Under the pieces are notes generated by a model. It worked only from the letters and a program-made list of their open reading frames with translations, was not told the origin of the DNA and did no database searches. Shown here one piece after another: positions 21,981-33,770 of a DNA stretch of 64,000 nucleotides. The first letter of the stretch is position 1. Each line of letters opens with the position of its first letter. This stretch comes from Buxus sempervirens (Eukaryota > Streptophyta > Magnoliopsida > Buxales > Buxaceae): NCBI GenBank assembly GCA_947561395.2, contig OX387183.1, forward strand, positions 32,600,853 through 32,664,852, read 5' to 3'. A program made the translations under genes and the position numbers.

Positions 21981-24002
21981 TGTAGTATCCTGAATTTTTA
22001 TTAAATATTATAAATGATATAAATCTAAATATTTGGAAGATTAATTTAGAATCTTAAATGTTTGGAAGTGTGCATTAACCTGAAATAAATTGTAATTAAG
22101 GTTTTATGTGGAGGATTAAATCTGGAAATTTTGAAGAATATGATGATTGAATATATGGTTTAAAGAAGAAAAGGGATAATTCAGGTAATCTCTCAAATTT
22201 TATTGGTTAGCATTAGGTTGTATGGTGATATATCGATACGTAGGATTGTGAAGTTCCTAAATCTAATAGGATTCCATTTTTGGCTCATACATATGGAATT
22301 AGAAGGGGGTTTTGAAAGGTTTATAAAGTTGCATGTGGGGATGGTTTCCTATTTAGATAAGACTTCATTGGGTTCTCCTTGTTGCTGATTTTTTCTGGAT
22401 GATTGGTGAGTTTTGAAGAAGAATCCATTGTTTGGTAGCTTGTGTATGTTGACTGAAGTAACACTGTTGGATTTGCAACAAATCCAGGTAAGTAATAACC
22501 CTTCTAAAACCTAAAAAATAGCATGGTTTAATTGTTTAGCTGATAAAAAGAAAGATTTATGAATGTTTATGCGCTGGATATGATGATTTTATGATGTTTC
22601 TCTAATCTGGAATTTTGTTATGAGATTCTATTTCAACTACGCATGCTTTGGATAGAATATAGTGTTTTGGCTATAATTGTGATATGAACCATGATTTTAA
22701 TTTGGTTTGGCATGTTGGATTTAGTGAAGACGGTTTAACATAGAGTGAGAAGGTTTCATAGTGATTTGATGCATAGGTAATGTGATTTGGTTCTTCAAAG
22801 GATTTTCATTGATTTTAAATGGTTTTAGCATAGTTTGAGAAGGTTTCATACCAACAATGTTTTCAACTAGATTTTGTGTTTTATTGATCTTTCTACTTGA
22901 AATCGGCAAACTTTGAAAGTACTCTATTATTCTTCATGATGGTGTCAGTTTCATTAAAGTTTATTCTCCATGATGAAGTATTTCTGCCATGAGGGCAATG
23001 TTACTTGTTTTTCCTCCATAAGGGAGTGAATCTAGCCATGATGGCATATATGTTTTGATTTTTGTTTTGCTTGTGTCAAGTGGCCTTAGCTCATTATGGA
23101 TCCTTAGTTTAGCTATATAGTGAAGTCTGCTTGTTTTTTTTTTTTTTTTTTGGCTTAAGCTTAGTTCCATTTATGAGTTTTCTCCATGATGGAGAGCCTA
23201 TTCCATGAGGTAATGAGCTACAACAATTCATTTCCACCGTGATGGTGGGTCTTTCTGTTGGATATGTTGCAGTTGTTCTTTGATTGGATTATACCCGCCA
23301 ACCCTTCTATGATTAGTAGGTGACGATTGGGCTAGGTTGGACCTCTTAAAGTAGTCCTATTTCACTAGTCTTGTGATGTCACGTTGGTTTGGAAATTGTT
23401 TTGAAAACATTATTGGCATTATTTTTGGAACTTGTGGATTTGGTTTACATGTTTGGATTTATTGGTATTTGAATTATCGTTTGAGACTCATAAAAGGTAT
23501 TTGGAAAGTATATTGGACTATGTTTTCCTTAATGCATATTACTATTTACTAGGATTTTATATCTCATTCTGCATTTTTAAATGTTTTGTTTTCAGATACT
23601 CCAGGAGAGGATGATCAAGTTGGGATATATAAAGAGGTTATTGAGGACCAATAAGAAGACTTGGATGATTATTTTTTTGCTATGTAGGATGTTATCTTTT
23701 ATTTGAATAGATGAAATTATTTAGGTGGTTCATATTTAACTTGAGGAATTATTATATCATAGGAGAGTTGAGAGTAGTTACTTTTACTCCTTTATCTAGA
23801 CAATGTCATGTTAGAGTTTGATTATTTGTTTTGACGACTTACACACTTATATTTGAAGTAATAAAATAGTTGTTTTAAATTTTGGCATACTCTGATGCAA
23901 TTAAATAATTAAGTCTTGATATTTTAATGTTTTGGGCCCACAAAACTAGCACCTTAGGTTTTGGATTTGTGTAATTAATAAATCTAGATCCAGGCCGCAA
24001 CA
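21981..24002 (+). mobile_element. solo LTR-C3 (family C)
   Basis: Starts TGTAGTATCCTGAATTTTT and ends CCAGGCCGCAACA. Both ends are related to those of C1, C2a and C2b. Flanks ATGCT and ACACT could be a decayed duplication. Length about 2.0 kb. It contains a mini-hairpin array at 22932-23247 and an 18-T run at 23134-23151. No coding frame. Confidence 0.65.
22932..23247. repeat. mini-hairpin array of LTR-C3
   Basis: Short inverted repeats with a nearly constant centre ATGAT, ATGAG or ATAAG: GCCATGAGGGC (22986), CTCCATAAGGGAG (23014), GCCATGATGGC (23035), CTCCATGATGGAG (23182), CACCGTGATGGTG (23235), and weaker ones at 22932 and 22967. Stems differ but stay complementary. Confidence 0.85.
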
Positions 24003-24109
24003 ACACTTAACACACAGTTCTTCTACACCATGCACTAAACATGATTCAGAAGAGAATGATGCAATATCTACTAAGCTCAAATGTTGAAATTTGGTAGTTT
24101 TTAATAACT

Positions 24110-24318
24110 TTAAACAAAATTTAAGCCAAAAGGGCCTTTTAAACAAAGCCAAGGCTCAATTTAGGACTTAGGCATTCATTAGGTTATCTTGTAAAGCCTT
24201 TGATCCTTGGAAACATCTCTCCAAGATGAAGATAATTTTCAAGGAGTAGGATGGGTAATAGGTAATGGTGAATCAATTCCATTAGAGTGTGCATCTTGGA
24301 AACCACTCATGGACAACT
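24110..24318 (+). pseudogene. LINE ORF2 remnant, part 1
   Basis: Degenerate frame with GWVIGNGESIPLECASWKPLMDN, which resembles the conserved WRIGNG...W-P stretch found after the reverse transcriptase in plant non-LTR elements. It runs into the target duplication ACCAC of solo LTR-C1 and continues at 27222. Confidence 0.55.
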
Positions 24319-25020
24319 ACCACCGTAACACCCCGGATTCGGTAGTTTTTTTTTTCAACGAATTAAGGCATTACTTTACTGATAATAAAGCAATTAAGAA
24401 CAAAAGCATAATAGGATAAAGGTAAATCAGAGTACACCAAAATTTAAACAACTCCTTCATTAATTCAAAATAAAAGTGTTAATAATCCTCAAGATAATCT
24501 TTTTAACTCAATACATCAAATCTGAACTCAAAAGGATAAACTAACTATTCTAAACACTTCTCAAAACCCATTATAAAAGAAATAACTCTTAAACAAATAT
24601 ATAAGACAAACTAATAACCTATAAAGTGCTCATTTAAGGTCATATGCTATACCATCTGTGTTATATACCCCAACTTGCACGTCCTCTTCAAGAGTATCTG
24701 AAAACAAATATTGAAAAACAAGGGTGAGATATAAAATCTCAACAAGCAGTAACATGCATGAAGAAAACAATCTATATAGTTTGAAATCATTTTTTTCATG
24801 AGGTTCCAATGATAAATCCAAATACCAATTATCCAAGAATATAAATCATGAATCCACAACCATATAATTCCAAAGTAAAACAGATAATACAATTAATACA
24901 TCACACAATTTGTGACATCACAAGACTTGTGAAATAAGACATCTTTGAGAAGTTAATAACCCGATTCCAAATGTTACTTCCCAACATATGTTGTTCAAGA
25001 TACACGAACTACAACATATG

Positions 25021-25413
25021 GGAGTACCCACGCAGATACAGGGATAAGGGTAGCATGTACAACTATAACTTCCCACCGAGATACACGGATAATGGAATAT
25101 GATTGCTGCGAGTTCCAACTTCCCATCGAGATACACGGATAAAGGAAGAGGATTACCGAGATACACGGACTAAAATGCATAAATGGACCATGGGGTTAAC
25201 TAAACAAAGAACCCACTTCACTATCCAGTTAAACTATGGATCCATAACAAGCTATGCCCGCTAGACACAAGGCAAACAAATACTCAAATATGTTAATTTA
25301 GATACCAAAAACATCATTAATAATACACAAGTTAACTCCAAGATACATGGAGGAAAACCAAGTCTTAAACCCAAGCTACATGAGTAACAATAACCACTCC
25401 GAGGTACACGGAG
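25021..25413. repeat. mini-hairpin array of LTR-C1
   Basis: Repeated hairpins with centre AGATACA or AGGTACA: CCGAGATACACGG (25076, 25156), TCGAGATACACGG (25126), CTCCAAGATACATGGAG (25336), CTCCGAGGTACACGGAG (25397). Stem changes are compensated (CTCCA/TGGAG against CTCCG/CGGAG). Confidence 0.85.
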
Positions 25414-25714
25414 GAAAATAATAACAATTCTGTCATAACAACCTAGAAACATCTTTAGGTAGGTTAAATACAAGTGTAAGAACCAATAAATTCAAACAAG
25501 TTGAAAGGAAAACGATTTAGAACAATAAACTCAAATAAAAGTCATTTTAGTAAAACGTACCTAAATTCTTTATAAAAATCCAAATAAATCATCGGTTAGT
25601 GCAAACATTCTCAAGATACCCTAATCTTATTGGTACATGAGTTAGAATTCAATAAAAACAATTTTAAAATAAACAACTAGATATATTTCAAAACTACAAA
25701 AATTTCTATCATCA

Positions 25715-25950
25715 ACGCTCGAGAAAAGTTTAATTTCTCTGTTGGATTCGGTGCTATTTTAGGCGCTCGAGAAAAGTTTAATTTCTAGAATCTGGCTGTT
25801 CAGGATGGCGCTCAAGCGTTCTCCCGAGCGCTCGATTTACAAAAATTGACAACTCTCAGGTTTGAAAGTTGTAAAAAAACACAAGTGGGGCACCTTCAAT
25901 GGCGCTCGAGCGTTGACGAGCGCCTAGCATGGCACTCGAGCGTGACTGCA
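25715..25950. repeat. GCGCTCGAGCG palindrome cluster of LTR-C1
   Basis: Includes GGCGCTCG...CGAGCGCC with perfect 8-bp arms (25901-25924), a related pair at 25807-25834, and a direct repeat GCTCGAGAAAAGTTTAATTT (25717 and 25764). The cluster lies about 0.7-0.95 kb downstream of the TATA box on the minus strand. Confidence 0.8.
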
Positions 25951-27221
25951 GGCGTCCGTATAAAATTGCGAAAATCTGGGTTTTACAAAATTTTGCGAAT
26001 TTTCTATTTATTTTTCTAAAACTTATTTCCATCATTCATGATTACTTCTAACACATCTAAAATAATTCTTTAAACACACTAAATTATTCTAAAACAATTA
26101 CTAACAAATCTAATCATCAAAATCATTTTTTTCATCCAAATATCAAAGTAGACAAAATTCTATCGAGAAGAACATTTAATTTTTCCATGCTTTAAATCTC
26201 AATTGAAACCTTCCAAATCAACATAAACATCTCTAAATCATCACAAATCCGAAGAACACAATATATATTGTCTAAACAATAAACCATGCAAGTTTTCCAA
26301 TGTAAAGGGTTACTACTTGCCTTAAGATTGCAAAATCCTACTTTTTCAATAACATCAAAGTAAAGACAACTTTTGAAATTTCGCACAACTCTAGGGACTT
26401 CCAAACGCAATCTTTACCGTTCAGATTGGAGAACCACCAGTCTAGAATAAAACCTCTAAATTTGACGTCGATCCAACAGTTGAATCTCTCTAGATCACCG
26501 TTTGATGGCTGCTGGTCGGAATTTTCTGCAACTTATGTTTTTCTCTAAAGTCTCTTATTATCTCTCTATTTTTCCAGCCCTATGCATGAATTTTCTCTCT
26601 TTGTTTCTCCTCATAATTAAATTAATGGAAACCCCATGTCTTCCCTAATGCCTTCCTTTTATAGGCTCACCCAAACAAGTCCTAATTAGATTAAGAAACT
26701 TTCCAACTAGGATTCCTAATTTTATTTGGAAAACTTTCCTAACTTTTCTCTCATTCTAATTCCTCTTTTAAGAATCCCATATAAAAGAAACTCCCAATTT
26801 AAATAAATTTTCGTGCTAATTATTTCCCATGTTTTATAAAATTACTAAAACACCCCAAAACTCATCTTTTAAACTATAAATTAAACTACTTAAATTATTT
26901 AATCCAACTTAAATCTAATTGATTATTTCAATTGTAATAATTATTTATTTATTAATTTAATTTCTAGCCATTGGGAAAAGACTAAAATATCATTTTTCTT
27001 TATTATACCATATTTAACCATTAGATTTATTTCCAAATTTCCAGATTTAATCTCCCTATTATTTTTCTTCATAATATGAGTATGAATTATAATTTCAATC
27101 TCCCAAACACTTAGATTAAATATTTATCCGTCAATGTTTCAAATTTATTAATTATATTTCTTCTAATATTTAGGTTTATAATTATGTTATTATTTTACAA
27201 AATTCGGGGTTCTACAACCAC

Positions 27222-28049
27222 ACTGAGTTCTTGCCTCAAACTACAATCCCCAGGATTAGTATAGTAGCAAACTTAATTGATTTTGATCAGAACATGTGAA
27301 GATTGATCATTGTAATACCTCTTCAACTCAGCTCAGCTCAGCTCAAATATGGATAGATGCATATAGAAACCCTAAATTGTAGAATATCACTCATTGTAGA
27401 TAGCCAACTCAGTTGTGAGGAAATTATGGCCACCAGAAATTGCAGAAATGATCATTGTAATACCTCTTCAACTCAGCTCAAATATGGATAGATGCATATA
27501 GAAGCATAGAGCTATAGTAAAATGCACCATTTCATCAGTTTATAAGTTGATCCATCCATGGCGAATATCTCCAATACCATCTAAATGTTGGAGAACCCTT
27601 TGGTAATTGCCCTGTGTACAAAAAAACTAATCACTTTGGATGGAAAATCCTTCACAAGGGTATAACTACTATAGATCTTCTACACCTTCTGATAGGGATG
27701 AAGGAACACACCATCTGATAGGATGAAGGAAGAAAACTATGTATTTTTTGATCTGAAAACAAAATCAGTGGACCAATTGTTTATGTGGTCTAACTTTGCA
27801 AGATGACTATGGTTCGAATATTTGGGAGGATATCTTGATAGGCTTATCACTCATACCTCTATCCAATAATGGCTCACCATGATTATTCAAGAATCTAATC
27901 CAATTACCCCAACATATTGTCCTTCCTTACCAGCAATATTCCTTGATTTTGCATAATTCTTATGGATGGTATGAAACAAATGTTTAATCTAAGATGCCTA
28001 CAATTGCCAATAGCAGTCACTACTTGAGGGATCTACTAGCTGATATACA
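27222..28049 (+). pseudogene. LINE ORF2 remnant, part 2 (zf-RVT region)
   Basis: Degenerate plus-strand coding sequence. About 27636-27690 reads WKILHKGITTIDLLH, like the start of the zf-RVT domain of plant LINE ORF2. About 27765-27860 reads KSVDQLFMWSNFAR then LWFEYLGG, like the ETVDHLFMHCNFA..LW stretch. Just before the break is YLRDLLADIHH. In-frame stops and frame changes show it is dead. A local duplication (about 27305-27365 and 27449-27503) lies in the middle. It is interrupted at CCATC by LTR-A3 and resumes at 48774. Confidence 0.7.
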
Positions 28050-28661
28050 CCATCTGTGCGTGCGTCATAACCACGAGGCTTGTAACGCCCCGGATTTGAA
28101 TTACGTGAACTACTAAACCGTAACTCGACACCGAAGGGTTACTTTTCCACCCAGGAACGCAATATCAGAGTGAGGAAAACATAAATAAATAGTAAAATAA
28201 ATAACCAGCGTCAACTAAAACCCAACTCAAACTAAAATATCAAAGTTCTAATATGAACTTGATCCCAGCTTTTACCCTCCGATAACAACCTTTCCACGAT
28301 CTGAAAACAAAACAAAACAAAACGATATGAGATACGAATATCTCAGTAAGTAGTACATGCATGCTCATAAACTTTCTTTTTTATTTTTTTTTCAGTTCTA
28401 AAACATGATCCAAGTCAAAAATATGCATCAGACAATAACACGGATATACCGAATAATCCCACGATAATTCATCAAAAGATACAAAGTACTGGAATAAATC
28501 CGCATGTCAATCAAATCTGAATATCAAATCATAGCAAGACTCATGAAGTAAGATTGCCTTTAGCTAGGGTAATATCCATGTCCACTAGTCTCTAAAATCA
28601 AACCAAACCTGAAATCTAGCACACCCAACTCAGTTCCATTTCATTCATATACACGGGGCAT

Positions 28662-29028
28662 CTTTGAGTACACAGAGGCATCAACATCCCAAGTACATGG
28701 GGCATCTCCGAGTACACGAAGATATCAATCATATCATCCCGAGTACACGGACATCTCTGAGTACACAGAGGCAACAACATCCCAAGTACATGGGGCATCT
28801 CCGAATGCACAGAAGCATCTTTGAGTACACAGAGACAACAGCGTCCCAAGTACATGGGGCATCTCTGAGTACAAAGAGGTATCAATCATATCATCCCGAG
28901 TACACGAGGCATCTTTTAATACACAGAGGCAACAACTTCCCAAGTACATGAGGCATCTGCGAGTACACGGAGGTATAGCATCTACCCAAGTACATTGGCA
29001 TCTCAATCTGTCTCTCCAAGTACATGGA
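28662..29028. repeat. mini-hairpin array of LTR-C2a
   Basis: About 14 units of 14-16 bp, spaced about 15-35 bp, all centred on AGTACA. Examples: CTTTGAGTACACAGAG (28662), CCCAAGTACATGGG (28688 and 28781), CTCTGAGTACACAGAG (28755), CTCCAAGTACATGGAG (29013), CCCGAGTACACGGA (28738). The centre is constant and the stem pairs change together. Confidence 0.92.
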
Positions 29029-30740
29029 GGAAAAACAAATCAATTCCAAAATCCAAACCCTTTTCATATTCAATTTAAAATCTCAATCATAAAATCCACA
29101 GGAAATGTAAAATCTAGGATTTTCCTAAAATAAAGTAAATTAAATAAGCCTAAATATTTAGAAGTTAAGATTTAATTTAGGCATTGGAGGAATAACATTA
29201 TGATCCAAAGAGATATGAGTAACTAAATAAATAAACAATAATTTTGAGTTATTAGGAATTTAAATAGTGGCTTAATTTAAATAGGAAAGAGCAAGGTTGA
29301 TTTTAGATAAATTGGGAGAGTGATTTAAATATAAAGGATTGGAAAATATAGGTATTAATCCAAGTGCATTATATGGTTAAGATTGATGTGAGAAATAAAG
29401 AGGAGAATTTTTGGAAAAAAATCCAAAGGTTAAATATGGAATTTCAAGGAAAGGGTATTTTAGTCATTTTCCAATTAGCCAAATTAATATATTGAGTAAG
29501 TAAATAATTATTAGACTTGAAATATTTAACTAGACTTAATTTGGGTTAGGTTTGAATTTAAATAGCAAATTATGGTTTAAAAGTAGGAAAAATGGTATAT
29601 TAGTGATTATGGTTGATAAGGAGCCTTAAATTTGAGGATAAGAGGAGTTTTGGGGTTTTTTAGTAATATTTTAAAATAAGAAATTAAATTAGTACGAAAA
29701 TAAATTAAATTAAGACCTTCTTTTATATGAGATACTTAAAAGGGGAATTAGAATGAGAGTTAAGATAGGAAGGTTTCCAATTGAGAGTGAGAATCCTATT
29801 TAGAAGGACTCCTAAACCTAGTGGGACTTCTAATTAAGAGAGCTATAAAAGGGAAGGCCTAGAGAAGGTTTAGGGTTTGGAAAGTAAGCCAAAATAAGAG
29901 GGAAAAGAGAAGAAATTTGTGCTTGGGCTTGGGAGAAAAATAAAGGGAAGAAGAGAGGAGAGAAAAGAGAGGGAAGAAAAGAAAAAGTAGGTGCTGCAGA
30001 GGTCTGACCAGCAGACTTTGAACGACGATCCCCGGAGATCTAGTCGTTGGATTGTCATGAAATTTTGAGGTTATAAACTATACATGAGATACTTTAATCT
30101 GAGCGGTGGAGATCGGATTTGGAGGAGTCTAAAATGATACGAACTAACCCAGAAGTTGGTGGAAAATCAGATTTAGAAAGAAAAAGGAGTTGCAGAGATG
30201 GCCGACTAACCAACTTCGAACGTTGAGATAGGAAGATCCAACCGTTGGAATGGCTTGAAATTTTGGGGTTTTAATCTACTCATGGAGGACTTCAAACTGA
30301 ACGGTGGAGATTTGAATTGAAGAAGTCTAGAGGGGTACTATTGAGATCATAAAATGGGCACAGAAGGAGTTTTCAGCAAAATCTAGATTCATCAAAAAAG
30401 GCAAGTAGCAAACCCTTGAAACTGGAGAAACTCATGTTTTCTTGTGTTTTTTATGTTTGATCGTATTGGCTTTTAAGTTGGATTTCATTGGAAAAGTTGG
30501 ATGATTTTAAAGTTTTGATTTGGTGATTTAAATCTCTGTTTAAGAATCAAGAAAAGTGTTGCTCATGGATGATTTAATTTAGAAAGAAATCTTAGATAAA
30601 TTTTAATCACCAAGATTTGATTAGTATTGTTTTAGAAGTAATTTAGAATGAAATTTAGATGTTTAGAAACAATTTAAAACCATAGGAATTTGAGAAGTTT
30701 CGGAAATTATGAAAAACCTAGAAAAACTGAGTTTTGGGCA

Positions 30741-30914
30741 GAGCGCTAGAACTGTCGCTCGAGCACCCTATCTGTATACCTTAAATCAGAACATTGGAAA
30801 CAAGTCGCTTGATACACCGTTCGAGCGCAGCCATGGGTGACCTGCCTGTATATCTAAAATAGAACCTGAAATTATAGTCGCTAGAACAGTCGCTCGAGCT
30901 CCTCTTCGAGTGAC
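30741..30914. repeat. CGCTCGAGC palindromes of LTR-C2b
   Basis: Three modules at 30741-30764, 30804-30827 and 30877-30914, built from GTCGCTCGAGC and its complement, for example GTCGCT...GAGTGAC around CGCTCGAGC. Same type and place as in LTR-C1. Confidence 0.75.
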
Positions 30915-31491
30915 CTATGTCAGAAATTCCAAATTTTGGGATTTGTGCCCAGATTTAATTTTTGATGATTTCTTTTTTGTAAATTCTAAAATTATAACAC
31001 CTGTAACTAGGTTAATTTGAGATGTAGGAAGTGGCGGAATTAAATTTGAATTAAATAATAGTAATTTGGGACGATGATTGTAAATATGAAACTTTTGAAG
31101 ATATTTTAAGTAAAAAGAGGTCACAACCTATTTAGATCTGATTTTGCGTAACCTAACTTATTCTTAAACTTCAATATAGACCTAAGATACCTTCTGGAAG
31201 TACTAAATAACAGAGTTAATAAGTTTTGACACCTTGGGTTCTAAATGAGGGAAAGTTGGATATTAATAGATAATAGAAATAGAAAAGTTTTAATCAAGAG
31301 TTAGGAACATTATTAATGTCTTGAATTATTTCCTTTTAAACAAAACTTGATTTTGGGAGTTCCTGCACTTGTATTTGAACTATCTGAGCATGCTTTGAGC
31401 TCCGAGTGATTTATGTATATACTTGGATTAGTTTTCCGATGAAACCTAAAGTTTTGATATATGACTTGGTACATCTTATGTTGGATTTTGG

Positions 31492-31877
31492 GTCACAATT
31501 GTGACAAGGCAGGTGCCTGGTTTATTGGTTCCGCAGGGCGGATTTAGTTATTGTTAAACAGTGTATTTGGTGGGTGTTATTGAGAAGTATGTCCATTCCC
31601 TAGTTTGGTTTTCCACAATCGTGTGGGTTTTGCAATTACATTATTAATTGATATGTTATTAAGTTATTTAGAGTTTTTGATTGTGAGTTGTGTTTAGCAA
31701 GCTTAGCTCTTACATGAATCCATTAGAGTAGCTAGTAAATGAAATTATTTTCTGGAGTTTCTTATTCTGTGTCATAGGCATTCCATCATCTCGAGGATGG
31801 TACTGCTCCTGGATTGATCAGTCGCTACGTTACCCAATCCTGGATTGGTTGGGCTGTACATGCTAACCCATTGGGTT
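31492..31877. repeat. hairpin array of LTR-C2b
   Basis: Perfect or near-perfect small inverted repeats: GTCACAATTGTGAC (31492), TCCGCAGGGCGGA (31530), CCACAATCGTGTGG (31613), CCATC...GATGG (31783-31800), CCAATCCTGGATTGG (31834), AACCCATTGGGTT (31865). Unlike C1, C2a and C3 they share no loop, but they lie at the same distance from the LTR 3' end. Confidence 0.8.
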
Positions 31878-32727
31878 GGATTTTTGGTTGTTGGTGGGTT
31901 CTTCCGTCGGTGTTGAATAGTCAGGCTGCAGGGCGGCTGGTCCATTTGTAATTCGGAAGGTAGCATATTAGCACATGTCTGTAGGACTCTGTTTTTAATT
32001 CCATTAGTCCTGTGATGTCACAGACGTGGTATGCTGTGTGTCGTGATTTCTTTATATTATCGTTTTTCTTATTGATGTTGTTCTTGGTTTAATCGTACAC
32101 CTCATGACTTATTTTATATAAACATGGACTAATTTCATGCATGCACCTTGCTACTTGTTGAGATTTATTCTCATTCTGGTTTCTCCCATTTTTCAGGTAT
32201 TCTTGGAGAGGACGACAGCATTGGGCTAGTATGTAAAGGGGTAGTCAGTTTAGTTGTAGATTAGCTTCCTGAGATTAAAAACATTGTAATTGTTTAAAGT
32301 TTATTTGTTAATGGATATTATTTCAAGTTTCCGCATATAACTCTGATGATGAAATTAATTAAAGGTTCAAATTGATTCAGATTTTTAGTTGCTTTTTTTA
32401 CTTACCATAACACCTCGAGTTTTTGGAAAAGGACCCGGAACCGGGGCGTTAAGGAAAACCCAATTCAATGTAACTCTAGTTATGTGTTGCATACAAAAGA
32501 ATTCCTAAAAACTTCCACTTTTGCAATTACTAAGCACCTAATTGTAATTACGTCTCTTTGATTATATTTAGTATTTCCCTTTTTATGCATATCCTTCCCC
32601 TTTGATTACTAATTTAAGCAATTCCTCACTCACTAAAGTTTCATTAATTAACTCTACTTAAATCCCTAAAATAAAACCCAAGTTGAATTGCCTATTTAAT
32701 GCTCAACCTGAGCTATTTTCCCCCATG

Positions 32728-32767
32728 GGTGCCTACCACAGGGGCCTAGGCACCCCTGGGCGCCCAG
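32728..32767. repeat. palindromes of LTR-C2a
   Basis: GGTGCCTA (32728-32735) pairs with TAGGCACC (32747-32754); CTGGGCGCCCAG (32756-32767) is a perfect palindrome. They are GC-rich islands in AT-rich DNA and sit where C1 has its GCGCTCGAGCG cluster. Confidence 0.85.
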
Positions 32768-33770
32768 CCAAAAACGAAGCCCACTAAACATAAAAATATA
32801 ATCTCTAACTCGATTTGACAAAATTTGTTTAATATCCAATAAAAACTAATAGTTATCTTAATCTTTGAAGTGAATTTATATTCACCCCAATCATTAATTT
32901 AGGCCAAACTACCCTTTTGGGTCACAAATAACTTTCCATCTTACTTCCCAAGATAGGCAATAATCACATCCATGCAATTCAGCAAAAGCAACAAAGCTAC
33001 TACAATTATTCTCGTAAAAATATTATTTGTAAAACATACTCAAAGTCTTCATTATATATATTTAAATTTCTAGATCATAAAAAAAAAACATCTTTAAATA
33101 CTTAGTTACAAGTATTAATCACCTTAAAATGTTAACAAGAAATTCTAGAAATTAAAATGACAAATTTCTAAACTTTAACAAAAACTAGGGCTGGGTGATT
33201 ACCTGCAGGACTAACTTGCTAATTCAAATTTCATAGAGCAAAATTTTCAAATTTTAAGAATCAGTGGTCTATGTATTTGAATTTTAAAGCACAATTTAGG
33301 GGTTTTCATTAATTATTAATTTCTTACTCAATTCTTACCTAATATTTTAATATTCAAAAAAATATGAACTAGCTTTTCATTAGTGTGTGTGTTTCACACT
33401 AAAATTTACATATGTTTGGACATATGACTAATTTTCCAATACAGTATAAGTTTTATACTAAAACTTAATTACTTTCTAAAATAAAACTAAAATTTTAATT
33501 ACTATATGATGTTTTGCACCAAAATTTAATTATTTTTGAAAAACTCATCTTCTCCATCGAATAGCTAACCAGTTCAATGATTTGTGAATTTCGAAGATTT
33601 TTCATGCTCAACACATATTACCAAATGGCTTTAAACCAATTGCAATCATCTAATATCACATTAAACTAAATTTTAAGCTTGCTAGTTTAAATCAAACATG
33701 AGATTTCAGCATGTAGAAAATCAACCCCTAACTTCCGAAACGTGAAAACAATAACATAAAAGTAAAACAC

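Larger units (their letters stand above)
24324..27216 (-). mobile_element. solo LTR-C1 (family C)
   Basis: 2893 bp flanked by a perfect 5-bp duplication ACCAC (24319-24323 and 27217-27221). Read on the minus strand it starts TGTAGAACCCCGAATTTTG and ends CCGGGGTGTTACG (last base mutated from A). It has a TATA box (minus strand of 26656-26663, TATAAAAG), a mini-hairpin array at 25021-25413 and GCGCTCGAGCG palindromes at 25715-25950. No coding content. It split the LINE remnant. Confidence 0.88.
29106..32452 (+). mobile_element. solo LTR-C2b (family C), nested in C2a
   Basis: Starts TGTAAAATCTAGG at 29106 and ends CCGGGGCGTTAA at 32452. A perfect 5-bp duplication GGAAA lies at 29101-29105 and 32453-32457. 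Length 3347 bp. TATA box TATAAAAG at 29844-29851. GCTCGAGC-type palindromes at 30741-30914 (0.9-1.07 kb after the TATA box) and hairpins at 31492-31877. Two related blocks (about 30000-30150 and 30190-30330) around GACCAGCAGACTTTGAACG and CCGACTAACCAACTTCGAACG look like an internal duplication. No coding frame. Confidence 0.87.

Noticed and set aside
28662..29028. CRISPR-like array
   Set aside because: Short palindromic units with spacers look superficially similar, but this is plant LTR DNA, the units vary and the spacers are not of constant length.
28616..29073. Several frames with repeated cysteine-rich words
   Set aside because: These are translations of the AGTACA hairpin array on both strands and lie inside a solo LTR.
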